From the NCBI GenBank assembly GCA_030424975.1, contig JAUHVY010000001.1, forward strand, positions 555,093-619,092: a stretch of 64,000 bases of DNA, read 5' to 3'. The notes beneath the pieces were generated by a model. That model ran no database searches. It saw nothing but the letters and a program-made list of their open reading frames with translations, and was not told the DNA's origin. This DNA comes from Alphaproteobacteria bacterium. Lineage in GTDB: Bacteria > Pseudomonadota > Alphaproteobacteria > Micavibrionales > Micavibrionaceae. This document shows positions 1 to 8,502 of the stretch, in pieces. Numbering within the stretch: the stretch's first letter is position 1; every line of letters starts with the position of its first letter. The translations under genes were made by a program, and so were the position numbers.

Positions 1-191
1 AGGCCGCATTATATTTTTCAACATCATGTTTTACGACCGTAGGCTTTGGTGACATCGTTTTAGATGATGAGTGGCGTCTTGTGAGTTCTTTTCAATCTGC
101 TAACGGTTTTATCTTGTTTGGATGGAGTACCGCCTTTATCTTTGAGGTCATGTCAAAACTCTACGAAAGAGAAACGCGAGATGATTTCTAG
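1..191 (+). CDS. Two-TM potassium/ion channel family protein, C-terminal part (5' end outside window)
   Basis: This open frame enters from the left edge (first full codon at base 3) and ends at a TAG at 189-191. The visible 62 residues contain TTVGFGD, which matches the selectivity-filter signature (T-x-G-[YF]-G-D) of Ion_trans_2 two-transmembrane channels. A hydrophobic segment (FILFGWSTAFIFEV) follows and fits the last pore-lining helix. The pore loop then helix order is what the end of such a small channel should look like, so a membrane K+ channel-like protein is inferred. Its last 11 bases overlap the start of mltB. The N-terminal helix is outside the window, so its length and any regulatory domain cannot be judged. 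Confidence 0.72.
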   Translation, partial: AALYFSTSCFTTVGFGDIVLDDEWRLVSSFQSANGFILFGWSTAFIFEVMSKLYERETRDDF

Positions 192-1149
192 GACCCTATT
201 GTGTGCATTAATGTTTCTGACGCCGCTTACCGCACATGCGGCAGGTGACTTTAACCAGTGGGTTAAAGATTTTAAAGCGGAGGCAGCCAAGAAGGGGATT
301 TCCGAAGCGACAGTGAATAAAGCAATGGAAGGTGTGGAGCCAATTCAGCGAATCATTGAGCTTGACCGTAAACAGCCTGAGGGAACCATGACTTTTGCGA
401 CCTATCGTGAGCGCATTGTCAATCAAGCGAGAATTAAAAAAGGTCAAAAGCTTTATAAAGAGCATCGTGTGTTATTAGAGCAGACAGCACAGAAATATGG
501 TGTTCCTGCACCGTATATTGTTGCGCTTTGGGGGATTGAAACAAATTTTGGTGGTAACACTGGCGGCTTCGGTGTTGTTCCTGCCTTGGCTACGCTGGCA
601 TATGACGGTCGTCGTAGCTCTTTCTTCCGAGCAGAACTTATTAATGCCCTTAAGATTCTGGACGCCGGACATATATCACATGAAAATATGAAAGGCTCAT
701 GGGCGGGGGCTATGGGACAGAATCAATTTATGCCATCAAGTTTTCATGCCTTTGCAGTTGATGGTAATGGTGACGGTAAACGTGATATTTGGACAAGTTT
801 ACCTGATGTCTTTGCATCAACGGCGAATTATTTGAGCAAGAGCGGGTGGAAAGAAGATGAGCGTTGGGGGCGCGAGGTGAAGCTACCATCCGGATTTCCA
901 AAGCATCTTATTGATCTAAAAACAAAACACGAGCTTTCTTATTGGAAAAGCAAGGGGGTTACATTGCCGAATGGAGCTGATATTCCTGTCGTTGCTGGCA
1001 TGAAGGCTTCTGTTGTTGCGCCTGATGGTGTCGGTGGCCCTGCGTATCTGGCTTATGATAATTACCGCGTCATTATGAAGTGGAATAAATCAACTTATTT
1101 TGCGACTTCTGTTGGGCTGTTGGCCGATAGTATCGCTTCTGCAGAATAG
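181..1149 (+). CDS. mltB: Lytic murein transglycosylase, MltB family
   Basis: Cleaves the glycan strands of peptidoglycan between MurNAc and GlcNAc, forming 1,6-anhydro ends, in the periplasm. The start at 181 is preferred over the upstream in-frame ATG at 118 because it begins directly with a clean signal peptide (about residues 1-20, ending THAA). Family SLT_2/MltB features are visible: the catalytic-Glu segment WGIETNFG (Glu about residue 120) and the GAMGQNQFMPSSF segment typical of MltB. Length is 322 residues, normal for the family. There is no lipobox, so this looks like a soluble periplasmic form (SltB-like) and not the E. coli lipoprotein. It is followed 16 bases later by rlpA, another cell-wall enzyme. 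Confidence 0.9.
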   Translation: MISRTLLCALMFLTPLTAHAAGDFNQWVKDFKAEAAKKGISEATVNKAMEGVEPIQRIIELDRKQPEGTMTFATYRERIVNQARIKKGQKLYKEHRVLLEQTAQKYGVPAPYIVALWGIETNFGGNTGGFGVVPALATLAYDGRRSSFFRAELINALKILDAGHISHENMKGSWAGAMGQNQFMPSSFHAFAVDGNGDGKRDIWTSLPDVFASTANYLSKSGWKEDERWGREVKLPSGFPKHLIDLKTKHELSYWKSKGVTLPNGADIPVVAGMKASVVAPDGVGGPAYLAYDNYRVIMKWNKSTYFATSVGLLADSIASAE

Positions 1150-1165
1150 AATAGGTTGAGGAATT

Positions 1166-2095
1166 ATGCGCTTTTTTGGAAAATCGATACTGGGTTTACT
1201 TTTTCTTATTTCCGTAACGGGCTGCGCTCGTATTGAGTTAGCTTCTCATTTTGGCAAAAAGCTTGCTGGGAGCCAAGTTAAGAGTCAGGGGCATTATAAA
1301 GTGGGATCGCCATACACTATCAAGGGTGTAAAATATTATCCCGAAGTCGATTATGGTTATAATGAAACGGGCATCGCCTCTTGGTATGGTCCGAATTTTC
1401 ATGGGAAATTAACGGCAAACGGTGAACGTTTTGATGAAAATGAACTGACTGCTGCGCATAAAACGCTGCCATTGCCAAGTATTGTACGTGTGACAAACCT
1501 TGAAAATGGTAAATCGCTGATCGTGCGTGTGAATGACCGTGGCCCTTATGCGCATGGGCGTATCATTGATATGTCTAAGCGTTCTGCCGAGTTACTGGGT
1601 TTTAGGAAGCAGGGGGTAGCCAAGGTACGTGTTCAGGTTTTGCAACAGGAAAGCATCATGGTTGCGGAAGCGGCAAAAAAGGGAATAGATACTGCCGGTA
1701 TGGAGGTGCCTATGAATCAGGCGTCATACAAACCTAAACCGATGAATCAAAAGCCTGCCACGGTGCAGCAAGCGACGTTGTCAACGCAAAGTCAGCAAAA
1801 AGTTCCGGGACATATGAAGGACGGAAACTTTTATCCTGATCCGATGGTTTCGGAATATCCTGTGACTGCGCAAAAAATATTTGTGCAGGTCGGATCATTT
1901 TCTTCACGCGAGGGAGCGATGCAGTTCTCAAGTAGTCTTGATTCTTATGGGCGTGCACAAATCTATGAGGCAAATGTTAACGGACAGGAATTTTATCGTG
2001 TACGTTTTCCGCGTGAGAATGTTAGCGCCGCAGATTCGTTGTTAAAAAAGCTGGTATCCGGCGGTTATAACAATGCACTTATTGTTGTTGATTAA
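1166..2095 (+). CDS. rlpA: RlpA-family septal ring lytic transglycosylase, lipoprotein with SPOR domain
   Basis: An outer-membrane or periplasmic lipoprotein that acts on denuded septal glycan. The N-terminus is a lipoprotein signal with lipobox VTGC, lipidated Cys about residue 20. A double-psi beta-barrel domain spans roughly 66-165; it starts GIASWYG and contains RVNDRGPYAHGRIIDMS, which carries the conserved Asp and His of RlpA. A low-complexity Gln/Lys-rich linker follows, then a SPOR domain (about 237-309, starting KIFVQVGSF) that binds septal peptidoglycan. The RBS GAGG lies just before the ATG. It sits between mltB and a D,D-carboxypeptidase, an arrangement of cell-wall genes common in alphaproteobacteria. 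Confidence 0.93.
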   Translation: MRFFGKSILGLLFLISVTGCARIELASHFGKKLAGSQVKSQGHYKVGSPYTIKGVKYYPEVDYGYNETGIASWYGPNFHGKLTANGERFDENELTAAHKTLPLPSIVRVTNLENGKSLIVRVNDRGPYAHGRIIDMSKRSAELLGFRKQGVAKVRVQVLQQESIMVAEAAKKGIDTAGMEVPMNQASYKPKPMNQKPATVQQATLSTQSQQKVPGHMKDGNFYPDPMVSEYPVTAQKIFVQVGSFSSREGAMQFSSSLDSYGRAQIYEANVNGQEFYRVRFPRENVSAADSLLKKLVSGGYNNALIVVD

Positions 2096-2187
2096 AACTT
2101 CTGTTTTCGGGTGGAAATCGTACCCGTTACGTGTTTGAATGCAATACACCCAATCTGAAAAGTGATTTACGTTTAAAAGGAAAATAA

Positions 2188-3339
2188 ATGAAACGCCTTA
2201 TACGCTTTGTCTTGATATGTCTTCTTGCCGTACCATCAATGAATTACGCGGCGCAAGCAGCGGGAAATGGTGTGGAAACGCTAGCGAAACAAGCCATTAT
2301 CGTTGATTTTGATACGGGTGAAGTCCTGTATGAAAAAAATGCGGATGAACGTATGCCGACATCTTCGATGAGTAAGGTTATTACGATGTATGTGATTTTT
2401 GATGCATTGAAAAAAGGAAACCTGTCATTGGATGATACGTTTTTGGTCAGTGAAAAGGCATGGCGCAAGGGCGGATCAAAAATGTTTGTTAAGGTCGGTG
2501 ATCAAGTAAAGATTGAAGACTTGATTCGTGGTGTCATTATTCAATCAGGAAATGACGCGACGATTGTTCTGGCGGAAGGATTAGCAGGGTCTGAGGATGC
2601 GTTTGCCGTAGCATTAAACCGTACAGCAAAAGAACTTGGCATGAGTAATAGCCATTTTATGAATGCGAGTGGTTGGCCGGACCCTGATCATTATTCAACC
2701 GCGCGTGATTTATCTAAATTAGCTTTGGCAATAGTGAGAGAGTTTCCTGAATACTACGGATATTATTCAGAGCTTGAATTTGAATATGCAGGCATTAGTC
2801 AGGGGAACCGTAACCCGCTTTTGTACAGAAAGATCGGTGCTGATGGCATTAAAACCGGGCATACCGAAGATGGCGGATATGGCCTTATCGGTTCCGGTGA
2901 AAAAGACGGGCGTCGTGTGATTGTTGTTTTAAACGGTATGTCAAGTATGCAGGAGCGTGCCGATGAATCTGCGCGCCTTCTTCAGTGGGGGTTAAACGGG
3001 TTCAAGAAAGTGAAGCTATTTTCTCAAGCGCGGCATCTTGATACGGTTCCCGTATATTTGGGAACACGCGGTGACGTGGCGGTGCGCGCGGAACATGAAA
3101 TCACGATGCTTGTCCCGAAATTGATGCAGGATAAAATTAAGGTTGATGTTGTTTATCAATCACCTGTAAAAGCGCCGATTAAGCAAGGTGATAAGCTTGG
3201 TACAGTAAAGGTAACTGCGCCATCGGGTGAGGTTAAGGACATACCGTTGGTTGCCGTGCATGATGTTGATGAACTTGGTTTCTTTGCTAAGCTTATTGCA
3301 AAGTCACGATTGCTGACGACGGGTCAGGGCGTATTCTAA
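2188..3339 (+). CDS. dacA: D-alanyl-D-alanine carboxypeptidase (PBP5/6-like)
   Basis: A serine penicillin-binding protein that trims the terminal D-Ala from peptidoglycan stem peptides in the periplasm. A signal peptide covers about residues 1-24. The three active-site motifs are present: S60-x-x-K63 (SMSK), SGN at about 120-122 and KTG at about 222-224, followed by the glycine-rich strand DGGYGLIG. The C-terminal 100 residues form the beta-rich PBP5_C-type domain and end in a hydrophobic, basic stretch that may be a membrane anchor. Length is 383, usual for the family. The RBS AAAAGGA lies before the ATG. Orthologues are called dacA, dacC or dacF in different genera, so the exact symbol is uncertain. 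Confidence 0.92.
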   Translation: MKRLIRFVLICLLAVPSMNYAAQAAGNGVETLAKQAIIVDFDTGEVLYEKNADERMPTSSMSKVITMYVIFDALKKGNLSLDDTFLVSEKAWRKGGSKMFVKVGDQVKIEDLIRGVIIQSGNDATIVLAEGLAGSEDAFAVALNRTAKELGMSNSHFMNASGWPDPDHYSTARDLSKLALAIVREFPEYYGYYSELEFEYAGISQGNRNPLLYRKIGADGIKTGHTEDGGYGLIGSGEKDGRRVIVVLNGMSSMQERADESARLLQWGLNGFKKVKLFSQARHLDTVPVYLGTRGDVAVRAEHEITMLVPKLMQDKIKVDVVYQSPVKAPIKQGDKLGTVKVTAPSGEVKDIPLVAVHDVDELGFFAKLIAKSRLLTTGQGVF

Positions 3340-3354
3340 AGGACGGGCTGCTTG

Positions 3355-4020
3355 ATGGTTGCGAATCAGGGAAATGGTGCGGGGATATTTATCACTTTTG
3401 AAGGTGGTGAGGGCGCTGGAAAAACAACACAAATAGAGCGTCTTGAGCACCTTCTTTCAAGTAAAGGTTTAACTGTTATCCGCACACGTGAACCTGGTGG
3501 CACGCCTGAGGCAGAGTCCATTCGTTCCCTATTGGTACAGCGCGGTGGCGGGGAATGGGATGCTATGGCGGAGGTTTTGTTGTTTAGTGCAGCGCGCGTC
3601 ATGCATGTAAAAGATGTTATAAAACCCGCCATAGACGCAGGGCATGTCGTTATTTGTGATCGTTTTTCAGATTCGACCATGGCATATCAGGGCTATGGTC
3701 ATGGCTTTAGCCGTGATAAGATCAATAAAATTGATGCATTGGCGATTGATAACTTCAAACCTGATCTTACTTTTATTCTTGATCTGGATGTTGAAATCGG
3801 GTTGTCACGTTCAAAGCGTCGATTGAATAGTGAAGAGGGTGCGCAAAACACCGAAGATCGGTTCGAGCGTATGGAAATAGATTTTCACAAACGCCTTCGA
3901 CAGGGGTTTGTGGAGATTGCGGCAAATGAGCCTGCGCGTTGCCATGTTATTGATGCAACGCAAAGTGCCGATGATGTTTTTGCCGCCATTTGTAAAATAG
4001 TAGATGAAAAACTAGGGTAA
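3355..4020 (+). CDS. tmk: Thymidylate kinase
   Basis: Phosphorylates dTMP to dTDP in the cytoplasm for DNA synthesis. The P-loop FEGGEGAGKTT is at about residues 15-25, the DR(F/Y) motif is DRFSDSTMAYQGYG at about 102, and the TREPGGTPEAE segment that binds dTMP is present. Length is 221, near the usual 205-215. The ATG at 3355 is chosen; a TTG lies one codon upstream and either could be used, with AAAGGA about 12 bases before. It follows the carboxypeptidase gene by 15 bases and is followed immediately by holB, the widely conserved tmk-holB pair. Confidence 0.95.
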   Translation: MVANQGNGAGIFITFEGGEGAGKTTQIERLEHLLSSKGLTVIRTREPGGTPEAESIRSLLVQRGGGEWDAMAEVLLFSAARVMHVKDVIKPAIDAGHVVICDRFSDSTMAYQGYGHGFSRDKINKIDALAIDNFKPDLTFILDLDVEIGLSRSKRRLNSEEGAQNTEDRFERMEIDFHKRLRQGFVEIAANEPARCHVIDATQSADDVFAAICKIVDEKLG

Positions 4021-4022
4021 TC

Positions 4023-5213
4023 ATGAACCTGTTTGGTGATGATGATGTGATCTATGATGATCACGATGATATGGATGATGCATTTGCGTCCGATGATTCC
4101 TATGCGGTTGGGGCAGATGATTATTTAAAAGATCCTAAATCCATGGCCTATTGCGTTGGTCATGAAGCACAAGAGCGTCTGTTTATTGATTTATACAAAA
4201 AAGGTAGCATGCCGCACGCCCTTGTTTTTGCAGGTGTTGAAGGGATTGGTAAGGCGACAATGGCGTTTCGTCTGACGCGGTTCCTGCTTAAAAACGGTGT
4301 CGGCGGCGATAACGATCAGGATAGCTTGTTTGGTGGTGGGGAATCTTTGCCACAAGAAATTGATAGCCTTGATGTTGATATGAGTGACCCCGTTGTAAAG
4401 CGTATTGTATCTGGCGGACATGCGGATTTATTGCATCTGGAGAGGAATTATGATTCCACCAAAGGCAAGCGTGAGGCTAACCTCAAGGTTGAGCAAATTC
4501 GCAAAATCGAACCTTTTCTTCGCAAAACGGCATCAGAGGGCGGGTGGCGTATCGTGATTGTAGAAGACGCAGACACAATGAACCGCAGTGCGCAGAATGC
4601 GATCCTCAAAATCTTGGAAGAGCCACCGTCGAATGTTCTTATTATCTTAATCGCGCATCGCCCGGGTATGTTGATTCCAACGATACGTTCGCGCTCGCGG
4701 GTGATTTCGTTTGATGCACTATCACCTGAAAATATGGCAGATCTGCTCTCAAAGCAGGGGCATCGTTTGGGGGCGCATGATTTAGAAATCGTCACGGATA
4801 TGTCATGCGGCAGTATTGGCGCGGCCATTAAATACGTTGAAGAGGGCGGTTTAGATACGTTTCGCAAAATTTGTGATTACTTATCGGAAATGCCTGAGTT
4901 TAAATGGCATGAGATTCATGAGCTTGCCAATTCATTGTCATCTCCTGCCAAAGATGATGAATACAGGCTATTTCGTGAAATATTTCAGTGGATGTTCAGG
5001 CAGGCTGTGTTCGTTAAGGCCCGCGGCACACAGGGGGGTGATTTGCCGGGCTATTTGACAAAGCCGCCTTTGGGCTTGGTGCTTGCGCATTATAGTCTGA
5101 CGCAGTTAATTGAAATCTCAGATAATTTGAAAAATCATTTTGATACCGCGGAATTTTCTAATCTGGATCGCCGTGATGCTGTACGCGGTGCATTTCTTAT
5201 GCTAAAGCATTAG
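4023..5213 (+). CDS. holB: DNA polymerase III, delta' subunit
   Basis: A clamp-loader subunit that opens and loads the sliding clamp. The AAA+ fold is visible: the Walker-A-like GVEGIGK (about residues 71-77), then DADTMNRSAQNAILKILEEPP, which is the sensor and interface segment characteristic of HolB/DnaX, and the arginine-rich TIRSRSRV. The DNA-binding gene order tmk-holB supports the call. Unusual: the first 35 or so residues are very acidic (runs of Asp) and extend beyond the normal start of the fold, making the protein 396 residues. The gene starts two bases after the tmk stop. Whether the acidic leader is a real extension or a start-site error is unclear; no better start lies before the AAA+ fold. 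Confidence 0.9.
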   Translation: MNLFGDDDVIYDDHDDMDDAFASDDSYAVGADDYLKDPKSMAYCVGHEAQERLFIDLYKKGSMPHALVFAGVEGIGKATMAFRLTRFLLKNGVGGDNDQDSLFGGGESLPQEIDSLDVDMSDPVVKRIVSGGHADLLHLERNYDSTKGKREANLKVEQIRKIEPFLRKTASEGGWRIVIVEDADTMNRSAQNAILKILEEPPSNVLIILIAHRPGMLIPTIRSRSRVISFDALSPENMADLLSKQGHRLGAHDLEIVTDMSCGSIGAAIKYVEEGGLDTFRKICDYLSEMPEFKWHEIHELANSLSSPAKDDEYRLFREIFQWMFRQAVFVKARGTQGGDLPGYLTKPPLGLVLAHYSLTQLIEISDNLKNHFDTAEFSNLDRRDAVRGAFLMLKH

Positions 5214-5243
5214 CCTGAATATTATAAATCAGGAGCGGATCAG

Positions 5244-6812
5244 TTGAGCACGAAAACACCTTTTTATATCACGACGGCTATTTCATATGTGAATGGCATA
5301 CCGCATTTGGGGCATGCTTATGAAACAATCTTAACCGATGTTTTGGCGCGGTTTAAACGTCATGACGGATATGATGTGATGTTCTTGACCGGTACGGATG
5401 AGCATGGTGAAAAGGTTGCTCAAACCGCTGAGAAGAACGGAATGGAGCCAAAAGAGTTTGCCGATCAAAATGCAGCAGTTTTTCGTCAAATGACCAAGGA
5501 TTTATGCATATCCAACGATGATTTTATACGCACAACTGAGGAACGCCATTACGCAGCCTCACAAGCGATTTGGCAAAAATTGGTTGAGAAGGGGGATATT
5601 TATCTTGGTAAATACGAGGGATGGTATTCCGTTCGTGAAGAGGCTTATTTTACGGAGGATGAATTAAACGAAGGTGAGGACGGCCAGAAATACACACCAC
5701 TTGGCACCGAGGTGCAATGGGTGGAGGAGCCTAGTTATTTCTTCAAATTATCTGAATATACAGATCGTTTGATTGAATATTATTCCGCCAATGATACCGC
5801 CGTGCAGCCTGTTGCGCGCATGAATGAGATCATGAGCTTCTTAAAGCAAGAGGGGGGCTTGAAAGATTTATCTGTTTCGCGTGATAAGAAACGCCTGAAA
5901 TGGGGGATTCCTGTTCCCGGTGACGATGATCATGTGATGTATGTTTGGTTGGATGCGCTTACAAATTATATTACGGCGATTGGTTACCCGGATGAGGGGG
6001 CTGAAAGTTTTAAGAAATTTTGGCCTGCGAATTATCATGTGATCGGCAAGGACATTACGCGTTTTCACGCTATATATTGGCCGGCTTTCCTGATGTCTGC
6101 GGATTTGGCTTTGCCCGAAACTATTTTCGCGCACGGTTTTATCAATGTGAATGGAATCAAAATGTCGAAATCTATCGGTAATGTTCTGTCACCAAGTGAT
6201 TTGATTGATGCCTATGGTTTAGATCAAACGCGTTATTTCCTGATGCGCGAAGTTGCGCATGGCCAGGATGGTAATTTTAGCCATGAGCAAGCGGTTCAAC
6301 GTATTAATGCTGACTTGGCGAACGGTCTTGGGAATTTGGCGCAGCGTACACTTTCAATGATTTACAAGAATTGTGACGGTGTTATTCCGCAACCGCATGC
6401 GTATACACAGGCCGATGAAGAATTATTGGCTGCAGCCTATGCAATGGTTGAACATGCACGCAAGTCATTTGATGAAGTGAAGATTCATCGCGCGCTTGAG
6501 CATGTGTGGAGCGTTGTCGGAGCATGTGATGCATATGTTGATGCGCAGGCGCCCTGGACATTAAAGAAAACTGATTTTGAGCGTATGGAAACCGTGCTGT
6601 ATGTTTTGGCGGAGGCTATACGTTGTTTGGCGATTATTGTGCAGCCTGTTGTCCCTAACGCTGCGCCAAAGATACTGGATCAGATGTTGGCACCCAAAGA
6701 TGAGCGCGATTTTGTGCATATCGGCGCGGATTATGCCTTGAAATCAGGTGTTTCCATTGGAAAACCGGAAGGGGTCTTCCCGCGTATTCTGGTGGAAGGT
6801 GATGCGTCGTAA
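5244..6812 (+). CDS. metG: Methionyl-tRNA synthetase
   Basis: Charges tRNA-Met with methionine. The class I signatures are HLGH at residues 21-24 (HIGH box) and KMSKS at 306-310, and the substrate-binding segment MFLTGTDEHGEKV is present. Length is 522 residues, consistent with the shorter MetRS type lacking the C-terminal EMAP-like tRNA-binding domain. The start is a TTG at 5244: AGGAG lies seven bases upstream, and the first residues (STKTPFYITTAISYVNG) match the family N-terminus, while the next in-frame ATG is deep inside. Its stop overlaps the tatD start (TAATG), so the two are translationally coupled. Confidence 0.95.
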   Translation: MSTKTPFYITTAISYVNGIPHLGHAYETILTDVLARFKRHDGYDVMFLTGTDEHGEKVAQTAEKNGMEPKEFADQNAAVFRQMTKDLCISNDDFIRTTEERHYAASQAIWQKLVEKGDIYLGKYEGWYSVREEAYFTEDELNEGEDGQKYTPLGTEVQWVEEPSYFFKLSEYTDRLIEYYSANDTAVQPVARMNEIMSFLKQEGGLKDLSVSRDKKRLKWGIPVPGDDDHVMYVWLDALTNYITAIGYPDEGAESFKKFWPANYHVIGKDITRFHAIYWPAFLMSADLALPETIFAHGFINVNGIKMSKSIGNVLSPSDLIDAYGLDQTRYFLMREVAHGQDGNFSHEQAVQRINADLANGLGNLAQRTLSMIYKNCDGVIPQPHAYTQADEELLAAAYAMVEHARKSFDEVKIHRALEHVWSVVGACDAYVDAQAPWTLKKTDFERMETVLYVLAEAIRCLAIIVQPVVPNAAPKILDQMLAPKDERDFVHIGADYALKSGVSIGKPEGVFPRILVEGDAS

Positions 6813-7609
6813 TGTGGATTGATTCACATTGTCATCTTAATCATAAGGGCATTGCGGAGAAGGGGAATCCTTCTGCGTTGATTGATGGTGCGTATCATGC
6901 GGGTGTCGACGGTATGCTCACGATTTGTTGCCGTATGTCAGAAGAGATCGATGTTTTACGCGAAATTGCAAACGGGCATGACAATGTATGGTGCAGTATC
7001 GGCACGCATCCCCATGATGCAGGGTTGGCACAGGAGAAAACATTTTCCGTCGATGACATTGTGGCGATGGCCGCAAATGATAAAAACATTGTGGCGATTG
7101 GTGAAACGGGGCTTGATTATTATTACGATAATTCACCACGCGAAGATCAAAAAGAATCCTTCATCAAGCACATTAAGGCCTGTATCGCCGCTGATGTGCC
7201 TATGATTGTGCATACACGTGATGCAGAGGAAGATACGATCGAAATTATGCGTGAATACGGCGCAGGCAAGGGGTTAAAGGGCGTGATGCATTGTTTCAGC
7301 GGTACGCAATGGCTCGCGGATCAGGCGCTTGAGCTTGGTTTTTATATCTCTTTTTCGGGTATTGTGACGTTTAAGAAAGCGCAAGAGCTTCGTGATGTCG
7401 CGAAAAATGTGCCCCTTGATCGGGTTTTGGTTGAAACGGACGCGCCGTATCTTGCGCCTGTGCCGTATCGTGGCAAGGTTAATGAGCCTGCTTATGTTGC
7501 ACATACAGGTGCTTTTTTGGCAGAACTTTATGGCCTAGAGCCTGCGGAATTTGCTAAAATTACGACAGAAAACTTTTTCAGATTGTTTGATAAAGCGAGC
7601 CTTGTATGA
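6812..7609 (+). CDS. tatD: TatD-family metal-dependent hydrolase (DNase)
   Basis: A TIM-barrel hydrolase with 3'-5' exonuclease or DNA-repair roles in the best-studied members. The metal-binding HxH motif is at residues 6-8 (SHCH); GETGLDYY, HTRDAEEDT, MHCFSGT and ETDAPYLAP are the conserved TatD blocks in the normal order. Length is 265, as usual. The start overlaps the metG stop and the end overlaps the next gene by four bases (ATGA), indicating one transcript. The metG-tatD-MBL hydrolase order is common in alphaproteobacteria. Confidence 0.94.
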   Translation: MWIDSHCHLNHKGIAEKGNPSALIDGAYHAGVDGMLTICCRMSEEIDVLREIANGHDNVWCSIGTHPHDAGLAQEKTFSVDDIVAMAANDKNIVAIGETGLDYYYDNSPREDQKESFIKHIKACIAADVPMIVHTRDAEEDTIEIMREYGAGKGLKGVMHCFSGTQWLADQALELGFYISFSGIVTFKKAQELRDVAKNVPLDRVLVETDAPYLAPVPYRGKVNEPAYVAHTGAFLAELYGLEPAEFAKITTENFFRLFDKASLV

Positions 7610-8397
7610 CGCTTAAAATCACCATCTTAGGGTGCGGGAATTCATCCGGTGTTCCGGCTGTTGGAAATTACTGGGGGAATTGTGACCCGAATGAGCCCAA
7701 AAACAGACGCTATAAATGCTGTTTGGCCGTGCAATCAGATGAAACAACAATCATCATTGATACGGGTGCGGATTTTCGTCATCAGATGAATGATTTTAAT
7801 ATCACATCTCTGGATGCTGTTTTTTACACGCATCAACATAGTGATCATTGCCATGGCATTGATGATTTGCGCTCTTTTTTCTTTCGTAATAACAGGACGC
7901 CCATTCCCTGTTTTGGGCATGAGCAAGCGTTGGAAGAAATAACTGAGCGGTTTAAATACCTTTTCGAAGGTGGCAATCATGATTATTTCTATCCGAAAAT
8001 GATAGAGGCAAATGCTTTTGACGTAAGTGGTTTTGGAAAAACCCAATCATTTCGGGATATTTCGTATATACCATATGAAATGAATCACGGCACCTGTACA
8101 TCTGTGGGATTTCGATTTGGCGATTTGTCATACAGTGTCGATATGAAGACCTTGGATCAAAATGCATTAAATGTTATTAAAGGGTCGAAGATCTGGATTG
8201 TTGACGGCGCCGCGTATGATAATTCCGATAATGATGTTCATGCGGACTTGAAAACGCTCTATGAATACAATGAATTTGTGCAAGCAAAACAAGTGTTTGT
8301 TACATGTTTGTCATCGCAAATGGATTATCATATACTGAAGTTAGAGCTGCCGGACGGGTTTTATCCTGCGTATGATGGTATGGCTTTTAATATCTAG
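7606..8397 (+). CDS. MBL-fold metallo-hydrolase (PhnP/RNase Z-like)
   Basis: A metallo-beta-lactamase fold hydrolase. The zinc-binding HxHxDH motif is at about residues 76-81 (HQHSDH) and the N-terminal LGCGNSSGVPAVG is the typical first strand and loop of the PhnP-like subgroup. Length is 263. The substrate is not known; PhnP itself cleaves cyclic phosphodiesters, but this gene sits next to tatD and not in a phosphonate operon. The ATGA overlap with tatD shows translational coupling. It is the last gene of the syntenic left block, and the next related gene in many alphaproteobacteria, mazG, appears here only at 37312. Confidence 0.88.
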   Translation: MTLKITILGCGNSSGVPAVGNYWGNCDPNEPKNRRYKCCLAVQSDETTIIIDTGADFRHQMNDFNITSLDAVFYTHQHSDHCHGIDDLRSFFFRNNRTPIPCFGHEQALEEITERFKYLFEGGNHDYFYPKMIEANAFDVSGFGKTQSFRDISYIPYEMNHGTCTSVGFRFGDLSYSVDMKTLDQNALNVIKGSKIWIVDGAAYDNSDNDVHADLKTLYEYNEFVQAKQVFVTCLSSQMDYHILKLELPDGFYPAYDGMAFNI

Positions 8398-8429
8398 GTT
8401 CTGCGCCCTGAAAAATATTTCCCAAAAAT

Positions 8430-8459
8430 TTGACATCTATGTATATTTGCCTGTAATAT
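8430..8459 (+). promoter_or_regulatory. Sigma-70-like promoter for the gene at 8503
   Basis: A perfect -35 box TTGACA (8430-8435), an 18-base spacer and TAATAT as the -10 box (8454-8459) lie about 45 bases before the start codon. The surrounding 90-base gap is AT-rich. This indicates that the unknown gene at 8503 is transcribed apart from the tmk-MBL operon. Confidence 0.6.
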
Positions 8460-8502
8460 GCAGATAAGAAAAAATATATAAAAAATTATTTTGGTGATAA
8501 AT

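Noticed and set aside
2110-2140. Terminator after rlpA
   Set aside because: CGGGT/ACCCG forms only a five-base stem and has no T-run.
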